Below, piece by piece: positions 45,331 through 53,557 of a DNA stretch of 64,000 bases; position 1 is the first letter of the stretch; each line of letters begins with the position of its first letter. The notes beneath the pieces were generated by a model, which did not search any database, was not told where the DNA came from, and saw nothing but the letters and a program-made list of their open reading frames with translations. A program made the position numbers and the translations under genes. The stretch is from Granulicella sp. L46 (GTDB lineage: Bacteria; Acidobacteriota; Terriglobia; Terriglobales; Acidobacteriaceae): NCBI RefSeq assembly GCF_009765785.1, contig NZ_LMUT01000012.1:1367239-1431238 (forward strand). The letters are read 5' to 3'.

Positions 45331-45674
45331 CGTCTCTTCTCCTTTTTAGGTTTCTCCATCGCGGCAAGAACGTCATCCAGCCGCTCATAGCTCTTCTCCA
45401 GACCCTTCCGCAGCATTGCAAGCCACTCGTCCATCGCCTCAATCCCCGCCCTCTCCAGCCGGCGCGGCCGCTTCGTACCCTCCGCCCGCTGCGAAATCAG
45501 CCCCGCCTCTTCCAACACCTTCAGGTGCTGAGAGATCGCCGGCTGCGTCATGTCGAACGGATCCGCCAGCTCCGACACCGTTGCTTCCCCTTTCGCAAGC
45601 CGTGCAAGAATCGCTCGCCGGGTCGGATCAGCAAGCGCGGAAAAAGCACCGTCAAGATTGAGAGCAAAATTCAT
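45327..45674 (-). CDS. ArsR-family repressor paired with AHSA1 protein
   Basis: 115 residues from the ATG of MNFALNLDGAF; an ATG two codons earlier is possible, while longer frames cross the palindromic promoter. The winged helix is clear: FSALADPTRRAILARLAKGEATVSELADPF then MTQPAISQHLKVLEEAGLISQ and RAEGTKRPRRL. No Cys metal site is visible, so this is the small-molecule-sensing, metal-free group that controls AHSA1 partners. Its operon probably starts at the palindrome just upstream, giving autoregulation. Confidence 0.92.
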   Translation of the reverse strand: MNFALNLDGAFSALADPTRRAILARLAKGEATVSELADPFDMTQPAISQHLKVLEEAGLISQRAEGTKRPRRLERAGIEAMDEWLAMLRKGLEKSYERLDDVLAAMEKPKKEKRR

Positions 45675-45682
45675 AAGCATCA

Positions 45683-45704
45683 ACTTATATAAGTAATAAC
45701 TTAT
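45683..45704. promoter_or_regulatory. Palindromic operator candidate for the ArsR gene
   Basis: ACTTATATAAGT is a perfect 12-bp palindrome, and ATAAGT-AATA-ACTTAT overlaps it, giving three ACTTAT half-sites. It starts 9 bp upstream of the chosen start and is strongly AT-rich against a GC-rich background. This is typical of ArsR-type operator placement. Confidence 0.6.
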
Positions 45705-45809
45705 TGTCAAGTCAGAATTATTTGGCTCCGCCCTGCCCACCCGACCCACCAGCCATGTGAGCAATACGGCACATCCACTTTCTTCACCAAAGCAGACAAT
45801 CACTTAGGT

Positions 45810-47054
45810 GTGTTCGAGGAACCGCACGTGCCGGAACTACAGATCCAACCGCAGACGCGAGACTCCGAGCAAAATTTGTCAGTAGAAATCAACGAGCGCA
45901 TTCGGACGGACAAAATCCTCCTGAAAGCCGGCGCCCTGCAGCGCGCCATCCTCAACAGCGCCAACTTTTCTAGCATCGCCACCGACGCCCACGGCGTCAT
46001 CCAGATCTTCAACGTCGGCGCCGAACGCATGCTCGGCTACACCGCCGCCGAAGTCATCAACAGAGTCACACCCGCCGACCTCTCCGACAGGTTCGAGCTC
46101 ATCGCCCGTGCCGCCGCCCTCAGCATCGAATTCGGAACCAACATCACCCCCGGCTTCGAAGCCCTCGTCTTCAAAGCCTCCCGCGGCATCGAGGACATCT
46201 ACGAGCTCACCTATTGCCGCAAGGATGCCAGCCGCTTCCCCGCCGTCGTCTCCGTAACCGCACTCCGCGACGCCCAGGACATCATCATCGGCTACCTCCT
46301 CATCGGCACCGACAACTCTGCCCGCAAGCAAGCCGAAGAAGCCCTCCTGCGCAGCGAGATGTTAGCCAGCGCCGGCCGCATGGCCGCCAGCATCGCCCAC
46401 GAGATCAACAACCCGCTCGAGGCCATGATGAACACCCTCTACCTCGTCCGCTCAACACCCGACCTCCCCGACCAGGCGCGCCTCTACCTCGACATCGCCG
46501 ACGGCGAACTCATGCGCATCGCCCACATCACCCGCCAGACCCTCGGCTTCTATCGCGAGTTCTCCGCCGCCACCAGCAACTCCGCCTGCGATCTTGTCGA
46601 GTCAGTCGTCGACCTCCTCAAATCCAAAATCCAGGCCAACGGCGCCACCGTCGAACAGCAATGCGACAACCCGCTCAACATCCTCGGCATCGCCGGCGAG
46701 CTTCGCCAGATCCTCGCCAACCTCCTCGCCAACTCGCTCGACGCCGTCGGTCACGACTGCCGCATCATCATCCGCACCTCCGCATCCCTCGACCCTGCCA
46801 GCGGCAAAAGCCGCATCCGCGTCTCCGTCTCCGACTGCGGTCATGGCATCACCACCGCCACCGCCAAGCAAATGTTCGACCCCTTCTTCACCACCAAGGG
46901 CACGGTCGGCACCGGCCTCGGCCTCTGGGTCTGCAAGCAGCTCGTCGACAAAAACGGTGGCACCATCCGCGTCCGCTCTAGAACCCACGGCCCCAAACAC
47001 GGCACCACCTTCTCCATCACCCTCCCCCACGCCCCCGCTCTCGCCACGGCGTAA
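45810..47054 (+). CDS. Soluble PAS-domain histidine kinase
   Basis: 414 residues without membrane spans. A PAS domain (AILNSANFSSIATDAHGVIQIFNVGAERMLGY) is followed by a PAC-like segment. The dimerisation helix has the phosphoacceptor His197 in ASIAHEINNPLEAMMN. The ATPase domain has ILANLLANSLDAV (N box), SVSDCGHGI (G1), FFTTKGTVGTGLGLWV (G2 region) and ends in GTTFSITLP. It resembles NtrB/ZraS-type kinases. It starts at a GTG. No response regulator is adjacent; a NarL-type orphan lies 31 kb away and is of a different class, so the partner is unknown. Confidence 0.9.
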   Translation: MFEEPHVPELQIQPQTRDSEQNLSVEINERIRTDKILLKAGALQRAILNSANFSSIATDAHGVIQIFNVGAERMLGYTAAEVINRVTPADLSDRFELIARAAALSIEFGTNITPGFEALVFKASRGIEDIYELTYCRKDASRFPAVVSVTALRDAQDIIIGYLLIGTDNSARKQAEEALLRSEMLASAGRMAASIAHEINNPLEAMMNTLYLVRSTPDLPDQARLYLDIADGELMRIAHITRQTLGFYREFSAATSNSACDLVESVVDLLKSKIQANGATVEQQCDNPLNILGIAGELRQILANLLANSLDAVGHDCRIIIRTSASLDPASGKSRIRVSVSDCGHGITTATAKQMFDPFFTTKGTVGTGLGLWVCKQLVDKNGGTIRVRSRTHGPKHGTTFSITLPHAPALATA

Positions 47055-47055
47055 A

Positions 47056-47106
47056 GTTGGGTGCCCAATTCATGACGCCACCATAGTCATGAGTGGGGTA
47101 GCCAAC
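47056..47106. repeat. Dispersed hairpin repeat, copy A
   Basis: GGGTGCCCAATTCATGAC and GTCATGAGTGGGGTAGCC form an imperfect hairpin with a perfect TCATGAC/GTCATGA core, starting 2 nt after the histidine kinase stop. Copies B (48571) and C (52999) share the GGGTGCCC start and a GAC...GTC core. Confidence 0.7.
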
Positions 47107-47225
47107 CCGGTTGACCGCCTACTCCCTATACAAGTCCTAGCAAGCTCTACGGTCTATTTGCGCCTTGGCCTCCCGCCTCATCACAGATTGCAGTAAGTCC
47201 CGGGTCTGGGCTATGTTCAAACAAC

Positions 47226-47240
47226 TTGCACGCTGCAAGT
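47226..47240. promoter_or_regulatory. Short inverted repeat before the first RibD_C gene
   Basis: CTTGCA-CGC-TGCAAG lies 18 bp before the start codon and just upstream of the AGGAGG site. It could be a repressor site or a leader stem. The remaining 47107-47225 shows nothing recognisable. Confidence 0.35.
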
Positions 47241-47257
47241 AGAAATCAGGAGGCAGT

Positions 47258-47839
47258 ATGGCCAGGCTCATCTTCGGCATGATGCAATCTCTCGATGGCT
47301 ATGTCGCCGGACCTTCCGGCGGCCCCAGTTCGGAAGGAGTCTTATCCGCGCAGGCAGCCGCCGAAATGCCGCCACCGGGCCCAACCAGCTTCCGCCATTT
47401 CGTCGACAACGTCCGCAGCCTGGACGGCATGCTCTACGGCAGACGCATCTATGAGGTCATGCGTTACTGGGATGAAGACAAGCCGGATTGGGACGACCAT
47501 GAGCATGAATTCGCCGCCGCTTGGCGTCCCAAGCCAAAGTGGGTCGCCTCCCGTTCCCTGAAGTTCGTTGGCCCGAACGCCACCCTTATCCAAGGTGATG
47601 TAATCGACTTTGCCCGAAGCCTCAAGGCCGAACGAAAGGGAGACATCGACGTCGCCGGCCCCGAGATTGCCAACGTCCTCTCCGCCGCAGGTCTCATCGA
47701 CGAGTACCGCCTGTACTTCCGCCCCTACATCCTTGGCGGCGGCAAACCCTACTTCGCCGGCCCTCGCCCTCCGCTCCGCCTTGTCAACCACGAGCCCATC
47801 GGAGAAGACGCAGTCCGCCTAACCTACGTCCCCGCCTGA
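47258..47839 (+). CDS. Dihydrofolate reductase-like (RibD C-terminal domain) protein
   Basis: 193 residues. LIFGMMQSLDGYVAGPSGGP is the typical opening of RibD_C reductases, then GRRIYEVMRYW, KPKWVASRSLKFVGPNATLI, DIDVAGPEIANVLSAAGLIDEYRLYFRPYILGGG as the NADPH-side signature. A strong AGGAGG site precedes the ATG. The domain reduces pteridine- or pyrimidine-like rings in riboflavin enzymes, but stand-alone proteins of this size are of uncertain substrate. A second family member follows 53 nt downstream. Confidence 0.9.
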   Translation: MARLIFGMMQSLDGYVAGPSGGPSSEGVLSAQAAAEMPPPGPTSFRHFVDNVRSLDGMLYGRRIYEVMRYWDEDKPDWDDHEHEFAAAWRPKPKWVASRSLKFVGPNATLIQGDVIDFARSLKAERKGDIDVAGPEIANVLSAAGLIDEYRLYFRPYILGGGKPYFAGPRPPLRLVNHEPIGEDAVRLTYVPA

Positions 47840-47892
47840 TCACGCCGACTCAACCAGGCCTGACGCACATTCATCGTTAGCAAGGAGCATCC

Positions 47893-48537
47893 ATGTCAAA
47901 GGTTCGTGTCGCGGGGTTTGGTATTTCACTGGACGGTTTTGGAGCAGGCATCGAGCAGAGCCTGGAGTATCCGCTGGGTAAGCGAGGTCCGGAAATCTTC
48001 CAGTGGTTCTTCCCTACCAAAACATTCTGCACCATGGTCGGGAAGGAAGGCGGATCGACCGGCCTGGACGATACGTATGGACGGCGGTCGATGGAAAACT
48101 TTGGCGCGTTCATCCTTGGTCGCAACATGTTCGGTCCGGTGCGTGGCCCATGGCCGGACGACTCGTGGAAAGGATGGTGGGGGCCCAATCCGCCATACCA
48201 TGCGCCCACCTTCGTTCTGACCCACTACCCGCGCGAGCCCCTCGTGATGGAAGGTGGAACGACCTTTTACTTCGTCACCAGCGGGATCGAAGAGGCACTG
48301 AGGCTCGCGAAACAAACAGCGGGCGACAAGGACGTCAAGATCGGAGGCGGTGTCTCCACTGTGCGGCAGTATCTGCAGGCAGGGTTCGTTGATTCCGTCC
48401 ACCTGGCAGTTGCACCGGTTCTGCTCGGTCAAGGGGAGGCACTCCTCACCGGTCTTGATCTGCCGGCTATGGGATTCTCCGTAACAGAGCACGAGGCGAC
48501 GGAACACGCGACCCACGTGGTACTCACGAGAAGCTAA
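47893..48537 (+). CDS. Dihydrofolate reductase-like (RibD C-terminal domain) protein, second copy
   Basis: 214 residues. VAGFGISLDGFGAGIEQSLEYPLG, FGAFILGRNMFGPVRGPW, FVLTHYPREPLVMEGGTTFYFV and VKIGGGVSTVRQYLQAGFVDSVHLAVAPVLLGQGE mark the same fold as the upstream gene, but with clearly different loops. The two are thus old paralogues or separate subfamilies placed in tandem. GGAG precedes the start. Function not assignable beyond NADPH-dependent reductase. Copy B of the dispersed hairpin repeat follows its stop. Confidence 0.9.
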   Translation: MSKVRVAGFGISLDGFGAGIEQSLEYPLGKRGPEIFQWFFPTKTFCTMVGKEGGSTGLDDTYGRRSMENFGAFILGRNMFGPVRGPWPDDSWKGWWGPNPPYHAPTFVLTHYPREPLVMEGGTTFYFVTSGIEEALRLAKQTAGDKDVKIGGGVSTVRQYLQAGFVDSVHLAVAPVLLGQGEALLTGLDLPAMGFSVTEHEATEHATHVVLTRS

Positions 48538-48570
48538 ATGAAGAACCCTCGCTTTTTGTTAGCTGCCCGG

Positions 48571-48612
48571 CCGGGTGCCCATTCATGACAGCCCCATCGT
48601 CATGATTAGGGT
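48571..48612. repeat. Dispersed hairpin repeat, copy B
   Basis: CCGGGTGCCCATTCATGAC followed by AGCCCCATC and GTCATGATTAGGG repeats the structure of copy A, with core CATGAC/GTCATG. It starts 33 nt after the reductase stop. Confidence 0.7.
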
Positions 48613-48624
48613 CTGCAGCGGCCT

Positions 48625-48739
48625 CTAGGTACCCCAAGGCTTTAGCCTTGGGTCTCATAACGCCAGACCGAAGCTCCTTTCCTCGTTGCCGCAGGCCGGA
48701 GTGAAGCCGCAGGCGAAACGACCAAATTGCTTTCCTCCT
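48625..48739. repeat. Long dispersed repeat, copy 1
   Basis: About 113 bp beginning CTAGGTACCCCAAGGC and ending AAATTGCTTTCCTCC. It is near-identical to 53137-53249. It contains the stem CCAAGGC/GCCTTGG and a CCGCAGGCCGGAGTGAAGCCG block. It is non-coding and lies upstream of pepA. Confidence 0.85.
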
Positions 48740-48790
48740 GCTGCCCACACGAAGTGCCGCCACGCGAAGCCACGCGGTCCGTGCAGGACC

Positions 48791-48811
48791 CGCTGTCCGC
48801 ATCGGACAGCG
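48791..48811. other. Leader hairpin just before pepA
   Basis: CGCTGTCCG and CGGACAGCG form a perfect 9-bp stem with loop CAT, ending 14 nt before the chosen GTG. It follows a segment (GCCACGCGAAGCC, then GTGCAGGACCCG) that recurs near 53430. It may be a repeat-derived stem that now sits in the pepA leader. Confidence 0.45.
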
Positions 48812-48825
48812 TTACCATAGACAGT

Positions 48826-50349
48826 GTGACCACCACTCTGCTTCACCAGTCCCCCGCCGACGTCGCCACCCCACTCCTCGTAGTCTTCGTCACCGACACC
48901 GCAAGCCCCGCACCCGGAATCAAAGACTCCCCCGCCGCCCCCACCCTCCTCACCACCAACGCCGCAATCCAAACCGCCGCGACCCCCTGGCTAACCTCCG
49001 GCGACTTCAAAGCCACCCTCGGCGAGACCTTCCTCCTCCCAGCCCCCACCGGCCTCAAGGCCCAGCGCCTCCTCCTCATCGGCCTCGGTAAGGCCGACAA
49101 ACTCACCCCCCACGAGCTCCGCAAGGCCGCCGGCGTAGCCATCCGCTTCGCTCGCCCCCGCACTCTCCGAACCCTCGCCCTCACCCTCCCCGAACACCCA
49201 CTCCTCCCACCCGGTCCGTGCATCCGCGCCATAGCCGAAGGCGCCATCCTCGCCGATTTCGACATCGACTTCTACCGCGCCGACCGCAAAGACCTAAGCA
49301 TCGAAAGCCTTACCGTCCTAACCCCCACCCCCATCACCGACGCCCTCCAAACCGCCTTCAACGAAGGCGTCATCGTAGCCGAATCCCAGAACTTCGCCCG
49401 CACCCTCATCAACGAGCCCGGCAACATCCTCACCCCCACCGAGCTAGGCAAGCGCACCGCCGCCATGGCCGCCGAATTCAACCTCGCCTGCGAAGTCCAC
49501 TCCATCGAGAAAATCCTCGAGCTAAAAATGGGAGCCTTCGCGTCCGTAACCCAAGGCTCCCCGCAACCCCCCGCCCTCATAGTCCTTCGCTACGAACCCC
49601 CAACCCCACCACCCGCCAACGCGCCCGTCATCGGCCTAGTCGGCAAGGGCATCACCTTCGACACCGGCGGCATCTCCATCAAGCCCGCCGCCGACATGGA
49701 CAAGATGAAATACGACATGGCCGGCGCCGCCTCGATGATCGCCTCCATGCGAGCCATCGCCCAGCTCAAGCCCAACGTCCGTGTCCTCTGCGTAATCTGC
49801 TCCTGCGAGAACATGCCCGACGGCCACGCCTTCAAACCCGGCGACGTCGTCACCGCTATGTCCGGCAAGACCATCGAAATCATGAACACCGACGCCGAAG
49901 GCCGCCTCGTCCTCGCCGACGGCCTCCACTACGCCCAAACCCTCGGCGCCACCCACCTCATCAACGCCGCCACCCTCACCGGCGCCATCGGTACCGCGCT
50001 AGGCCAAATCAACGCCGGACTCTTCAGCAACAACGACGAGACCACGGGTAAGTTTTTCTCCGCTGCCTGGAACGCAGGCGAAAAGTTCTGGCAGATGCCT
50101 TGCACCGACGACTACCGCGACCAAATCAAATCCCAAATCGCCGACATCCTCAACAGCACCGGCAGCCGCTACGGCGGAGCGACCACCGCCGCCATGTTCC
50201 TAAAAGAATTCGTAGGCGACACTCCCTGGATCCATCTCGACATAGCCGCCGTAACCTGGCTAGACGACGCCAAGCCCTGGCAATCCAAAGGCCCCAGCGG
50301 CGTAGCCATCCGCACCATCACCGAATGGATCCGCTCCTACGCCAGCTAA
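48826..50349 (+). CDS. pepA: Leucyl aminopeptidase (M17 family)
   Basis: 507 residues from a GTG (VTTTLLHQSP); the in-frame ATG 33 codons upstream lies in the dispersed repeat and is rejected. The N-terminal domain is divergent. The catalytic domain has GKGITFDTGGISIKPAADMDKMKYDM with Lys and Asp ligands, and the signature NTDAEGRLVLADGL. ENMPDGHAFKPGDVVTAMSG and GDTPWIHLDIAAV complete the set. It is a cytoplasmic two-metal hexameric aminopeptidase releasing N-terminal residues. It heads a run of five same-strand genes with small gaps. Confidence 0.93.
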   Translation: MTTTLLHQSPADVATPLLVVFVTDTASPAPGIKDSPAAPTLLTTNAAIQTAATPWLTSGDFKATLGETFLLPAPTGLKAQRLLLIGLGKADKLTPHELRKAAGVAIRFARPRTLRTLALTLPEHPLLPPGPCIRAIAEGAILADFDIDFYRADRKDLSIESLTVLTPTPITDALQTAFNEGVIVAESQNFARTLINEPGNILTPTELGKRTAAMAAEFNLACEVHSIEKILELKMGAFASVTQGSPQPPALIVLRYEPPTPPPANAPVIGLVGKGITFDTGGISIKPAADMDKMKYDMAGAASMIASMRAIAQLKPNVRVLCVICSCENMPDGHAFKPGDVVTAMSGKTIEIMNTDAEGRLVLADGLHYAQTLGATHLINAATLTGAIGTALGQINAGLFSNNDETTGKFFSAAWNAGEKFWQMPCTDDYRDQIKSQIADILNSTGSRYGGATTAAMFLKEFVGDTPWIHLDIAAVTWLDDAKPWQSKGPSGVAIRTITEWIRSYAS

Positions 50350-50355
50350 CCCACC

Positions 50356-51297
50356 ATGCGCCGAGTCCTCCTGCTCTTCAATCCCGCATCAGGACGCCGC
50401 CGCACCAAACGCCTGCGCACCATCGAACAAATCGCCCAAGCTCTTCGCACCCGCGGCATCGACGTCTCGACCCAACCCACCGAAGCCCCCGGCACCGCTG
50501 CCCGCCAGGCCTCCGAAGCATGCCTTCAGGGAATCGATACGATCTTCGCCTGTGGTGGCGACGGCACCATCCACGAAGTTCTTCAGGGGCTGATCTTTCA
50601 TCCCGACGCCACGCTAGGCATCATCCCTCTAGGCAGCGCAAACGCACTTGCAAGACATCTGCGCCTTCCACTCGACCCAATCCGAGCAGCCCTGCAGCAG
50701 CTCGACTATCAGCCCCAAACAATCCCGCTCGGCAAAGTTACTTTCGAAACGCCGACCAGCGAAGCTTCGCGATACTTCATCGTCATGGCAGGCGCAGGCC
50801 CCGACGGCACTCTCGTATACAAGATGCTGGCAAGCGGCAAACACAGCCTCGGCCGATTGATGTACTACCTGCGCGCAGCACTCCTCTTCTCCACGCATCA
50901 CTTCTCGTCTTTCACCATTACCCACACGCTTGCCGGCGCCCCAACCACACAGCAAGCCGTCAGCGCCATGTCGGTCCGCGTAGGAGATCTCGGCGGCCTT
51001 TTCAGCCCACTAATTCGCGGCGCCTCCATCGAGCATCCACACTTCACCCTGTCCATCGCTGCGGACCCAGCTCGCATCTCGCTACCCGCATGGTTCGCCC
51101 TGAGCTGGGCACATCTGCACCGCTGGAACCGCTTTGTTCAAACAGTCCACGTAGACACCTATCATTGCGGCGCTGGCAAGACCGCACGCGTGCAAGTGCA
51201 GGCGGACGGAGAATGGCTCGGCACCACCCCAATGACCGTCACACTGGTACCGGACGCGGTGCGGATTCTCATGCCGATTGGAATCCGCCTAAACTAG
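50356..51297 (+). CDS. Diacylglycerol kinase-family lipid kinase (YegS/DagK type)
   Basis: 313 residues. RVLLLFNPASGRRRTKRL is the family opening, and CGGDGTIHEVLQGLI is the nucleotide-binding GGDGT signature. LGIIPLGSANALARHLRLP follows, with the late VQADGEWLGTTP strand. These kinases phosphorylate diacylglycerol, sphingoid or undecaprenol-like lipids at the membrane. The exact lipid cannot be told. It starts 6 nt after pepA and ends 3 nt before the sirtuin gene, so all are likely one operon. Confidence 0.92.
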   Translation: MRRVLLLFNPASGRRRTKRLRTIEQIAQALRTRGIDVSTQPTEAPGTAARQASEACLQGIDTIFACGGDGTIHEVLQGLIFHPDATLGIIPLGSANALARHLRLPLDPIRAALQQLDYQPQTIPLGKVTFETPTSEASRYFIVMAGAGPDGTLVYKMLASGKHSLGRLMYYLRAALLFSTHHFSSFTITHTLAGAPTTQQAVSAMSVRVGDLGGLFSPLIRGASIEHPHFTLSIAADPARISLPAWFALSWAHLHRWNRFVQTVHVDTYHCGAGKTARVQVQADGEWLGTTPMTVTLVPDAVRILMPIGIRLN

Positions 51298-51300
51298 CTC

Positions 51301-52002
51301 ATGCCCTTCTCAGCCACTGACCGCCTCTTCGTCCTCACCGGCGCGGGCATCTCCGCCGAAAGCGGCCTCGCCACCTTCCGCGGATCCGGAGGCCTCTGGA
51401 ACGGCCATCGCGTAGAAGACGTCGCCACGCCCGAAGCCTGGCACGCCGACCCAACCCTCGTGTGGCGCTTCTACTCCATGCGCCGCCGCGACGCCCTCGC
51501 CGCCCAGCCCAACGCCGGCCACCTCGCCCTCGCCGAACTCGAACGCCAGATGCCCGGCCGCTTCTACCTCTGCACCCAGAACGTCGACGACCTCCACGAG
51601 CGCGCCGGCTCGCACCACATCCACCACATGCACGGCAGCCTTTTCCAATCCCGCTGCACCCGCTGCAACGCCCCCTTCCCCGACGCAGCCACCTACGAAA
51701 CCACCCTCCCCACCTGCAAAGTCTGCGGCCACCCCGTCCGCCCGCACATCGTCTGGTTCGGCGAAATCCCCCTCGCCTTGGAAGAAATTTATGCCGAACT
51801 AGCTCGCGCCACCGCCCTCCTCGTCGTCGGAACCTCCGGCTCTGTCTACCCCGCCGCGGGCCTCGTCCACATCGCCAACCAGCGCGGCATCCGCACAATC
51901 TACGCCGGCCCTGAAGCCCCGCTAAACGCCGAAGCCTTCGACGAAATCCTCCTCGGCCCCGCCACCGAAGTCCTTCCCACCCTCGCCGCTTCCCTAAAAT
52001 AA
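51301..52002 (+). CDS. NAD-dependent protein deacylase (sirtuin, CobB-like)
   Basis: 233 residues. LTGAGISAESGLATFRGSGGLW binds NAD, TQNVDDLHERAG carries the conserved Asn-Asp, and the catalytic His is in HHMHGSLF. Four Cys for zinc lie in SRCTRCNAPF and TCKVCGHPV. FYSMRRR supplies the Tyr-x-x-Arg pair that favours succinyl or malonyl lysine in class III sirtuins. RPHIVWFGEIP and VVGTSGSVYPAAGLV are typical. It removes acyl groups from lysine with NAD consumption in the cytoplasm. Confidence 0.94.
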   Translation: MPFSATDRLFVLTGAGISAESGLATFRGSGGLWNGHRVEDVATPEAWHADPTLVWRFYSMRRRDALAAQPNAGHLALAELERQMPGRFYLCTQNVDDLHERAGSHHIHHMHGSLFQSRCTRCNAPFPDAATYETTLPTCKVCGHPVRPHIVWFGEIPLALEEIYAELARATALLVVGTSGSVYPAAGLVHIANQRGIRTIYAGPEAPLNAEAFDEILLGPATEVLPTLAASLK

Positions 52003-52051
52003 TCTGATCCGTCTTCCTTCGCCGAGCACTCAAAGAGTCATTGAGCTCACC

Positions 52052-52399
52052 ATGAATATTCAAATCAAACGCGTTTACGAAGAGCCCACCCCCAACGACG
52101 GAACGCGCATCCTCGTCGACCGCCTTTGGCCGCGAGGCCTTACGAAGGAGAAAGCCAAGGTCGATCTCTGGCTAAAGGATGTCGCCCCCAGCACCGACCT
52201 GCGCAAGTGGTTTGCCCACGATCCCGCTCGATGGACAGAATTCCAGACGCGCTATCGCGAGGAACTCAAGCACAACCCTGAGCCCCTCTCGCTCCTGAAA
52301 GAAGCAGCCGCCAAGGGACCGGCAACATTAATCTACGGCGCCCGCGACCAGCAGCACAACGAAGCCGTAGTCTTGCAAAAACTCCTGAAGTCGAAATGA
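52052..52399 (+). CDS. DUF488 family protein
   Basis: 115 residues. IQIKRVYEEPTPNDGTRILVDRLWPRGLTKEKA is the highly typical opening, then DLWLKDVAPSTDLRKWFAHDPARWTEF and the end TLIYGARDQQHNEAVVLQKLL. These are small cytoplasmic proteins of unknown reaction related to YeaO. It stands 49 nt after the sirtuin gene and 21 nt before the glycosylase gene. Confidence 0.92.
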   Translation: MNIQIKRVYEEPTPNDGTRILVDRLWPRGLTKEKAKVDLWLKDVAPSTDLRKWFAHDPARWTEFQTRYREELKHNPEPLSLLKEAAAKGPATLIYGARDQQHNEAVVLQKLLKSK

Positions 52400-52420
52400 A
52401 TTCGCCCTTATTCCCTGCCT

Positions 52421-53035
52421 ATGCCCACCCTCCTTCCGCGTAGCTTCTATCTCGATTCACCCGACATCGTCGCACGCAACCTGCTAGGCAAGCTCATCAC
52501 CCGCAATCTCAACGGCGAGCGCCTCACCGGACGCATCACGGAAATCGAAGCCTACCTCGGCCTCTCCGATCCCGCCTCCCACTCCTTCATCGGCAAGACA
52601 GCGCGCAACGCAGTCCTCTTCGGGCCGCCCGGTTTCTCCTACGTCTATTTCATCTACGGAATGCACTACTGTCTGAACTTCTCATGCCAACCGGAAGGCG
52701 AACCCGGCGGCGTGCTCATCCGCGCCCTTCAACCCGTCGCAGGCCTCGACACGATGGCCCGCCTTCGCGGACTCGCCTCTCCCGTAAAACCAAAGCTCCT
52801 CTGCTCCGGCCCCGGCCGTCTCTGCGAGGCATTAGGAATCACCCTCGCCGAAAATGGCCTCGACGTCACCCGCGCCAAATCGCCCCTGCGCGTCCTCGAC
52901 GACGGCTTTCGCCCCACCTCCATCACCGCCACCCCCCGCATAGGCATTAGCAAGGCAGTCGACATGCCCCTCCGCTTTCTCATGACCGCGCCGGACCCGG
53001 GTGCCCTATCTTCGCGACGGTCCCATCGTCACTAA
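52421..53035 (+). CDS. DNA-3-methyladenine glycosylase (AAG/MPG family)
   Basis: 204 residues. FYLDSPDIVARNLLGKLI, the catalytic-Glu motif RITEIEAYLGLSDPASHSFIGKTARNAVLFG and YVYFIYGMHYCLNFSCQPEG identify the AAG fold, and RIGISKAVDMPLRF ends the conserved part. It flips out and excises alkylated purines in base-excision repair. The last dozen residues (DPGALSSRRSHRH) are not family-like: they are encoded by copy C of the dispersed hairpin repeat, which also supplies the stop codon. Confidence 0.93.
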   Translation: MPTLLPRSFYLDSPDIVARNLLGKLITRNLNGERLTGRITEIEAYLGLSDPASHSFIGKTARNAVLFGPPGFSYVYFIYGMHYCLNFSCQPEGEPGGVLIRALQPVAGLDTMARLRGLASPVKPKLLCSGPGRLCEALGITLAENGLDVTRAKSPLRVLDDGFRPTSITATPRIGISKAVDMPLRFLMTAPDPGALSSRRSHRH

Positions 53036-53043
53036 AGTGGGCA
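52999..53043. repeat. Dispersed hairpin repeat, copy C, overlapping the aag 3' end
   Basis: GGGTGCCCTATCTTCGCGAC then GGTCCCATC and GTCACTAAAGTGGGC show the same plan as copies A and B, with core GACG/CGTC. It begins inside the glycosylase gene and provides its final codons. Confidence 0.65.
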
Positions 53044-53136
53044 TCGCGCGCCAGCGCGACCGCTCCCGCCCCTGTCCAAACTCATCTTCACGACGGCCTC
53101 AAGGCTCGCATGGGAGGGCAGCCCCGCAGTGAGCTT

Positions 53137-53249
53137 CTAGGTACCCCAAGGCTTCAGCCTTGGGTCTCATAACGCTGGGCCGAAGGCCCTTCCTCGCTGC
53201 CGCAGGCCGGAGTGAAGCCGCAGGCGTAGCGACTAAATTGCATTCCTCC
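53137..53249. repeat. Long dispersed repeat, copy 2
   Basis: The second copy of the ~113-bp element at 48625-48739, differing at scattered positions (for example TTCAGC for TTTAGC). The match covers the CCAAGGC stem, TGGGTCTCATAACGC and the CCGCAGGCCGGAGTGAAGCCGCAGGC block (given here in part). Confidence 0.85.
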
Positions 53250-53557
53250 ACCTCGCCACAAATCAACTCGCCGCCAAAACGTGTCAAGCCCCCTCCGACC
53301 CCTAAAACCGCCAAACCCCGCATAAACACTGGCGATTAAATCTTCAAAAACTTGGCATAGTTACCCTATCCAACTCGCTACAATAGAAGTAGACCCAAAT
53401 CCACTCACAGCCCAGCACCCTCGCAAGGACAGCCACGCGAAGCCCTTCGCCGTCCGCGCAGGACCCGGGCTTTCGCATTTAACGCGGAAACGGCCAAATC
53501 CGACCGATTCCCCTCAACACCGTGCGCCCAAAAAGTATCCGGGGGGAGCCCCCACCC
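53250..53557. other. Repeat-derived intergenic stretch without a gene
   Basis: The sequence holds an AT-richer part (53330-53400) with no motif I can name. Near 53430-53480 is a GCCACGCGAAGCCC, then GCGCAGGACCCGGG, segment matching 48763-48794. No coding region is supported here. The small CxxH gene begins just after it. Confidence 0.5.

Noticed and set aside
50100-51320. 406-codon plus-strand frame
   Set aside because: It is an alternate frame of pepA and the lipid kinase gene, of low-complexity Arg/Pro/His type.
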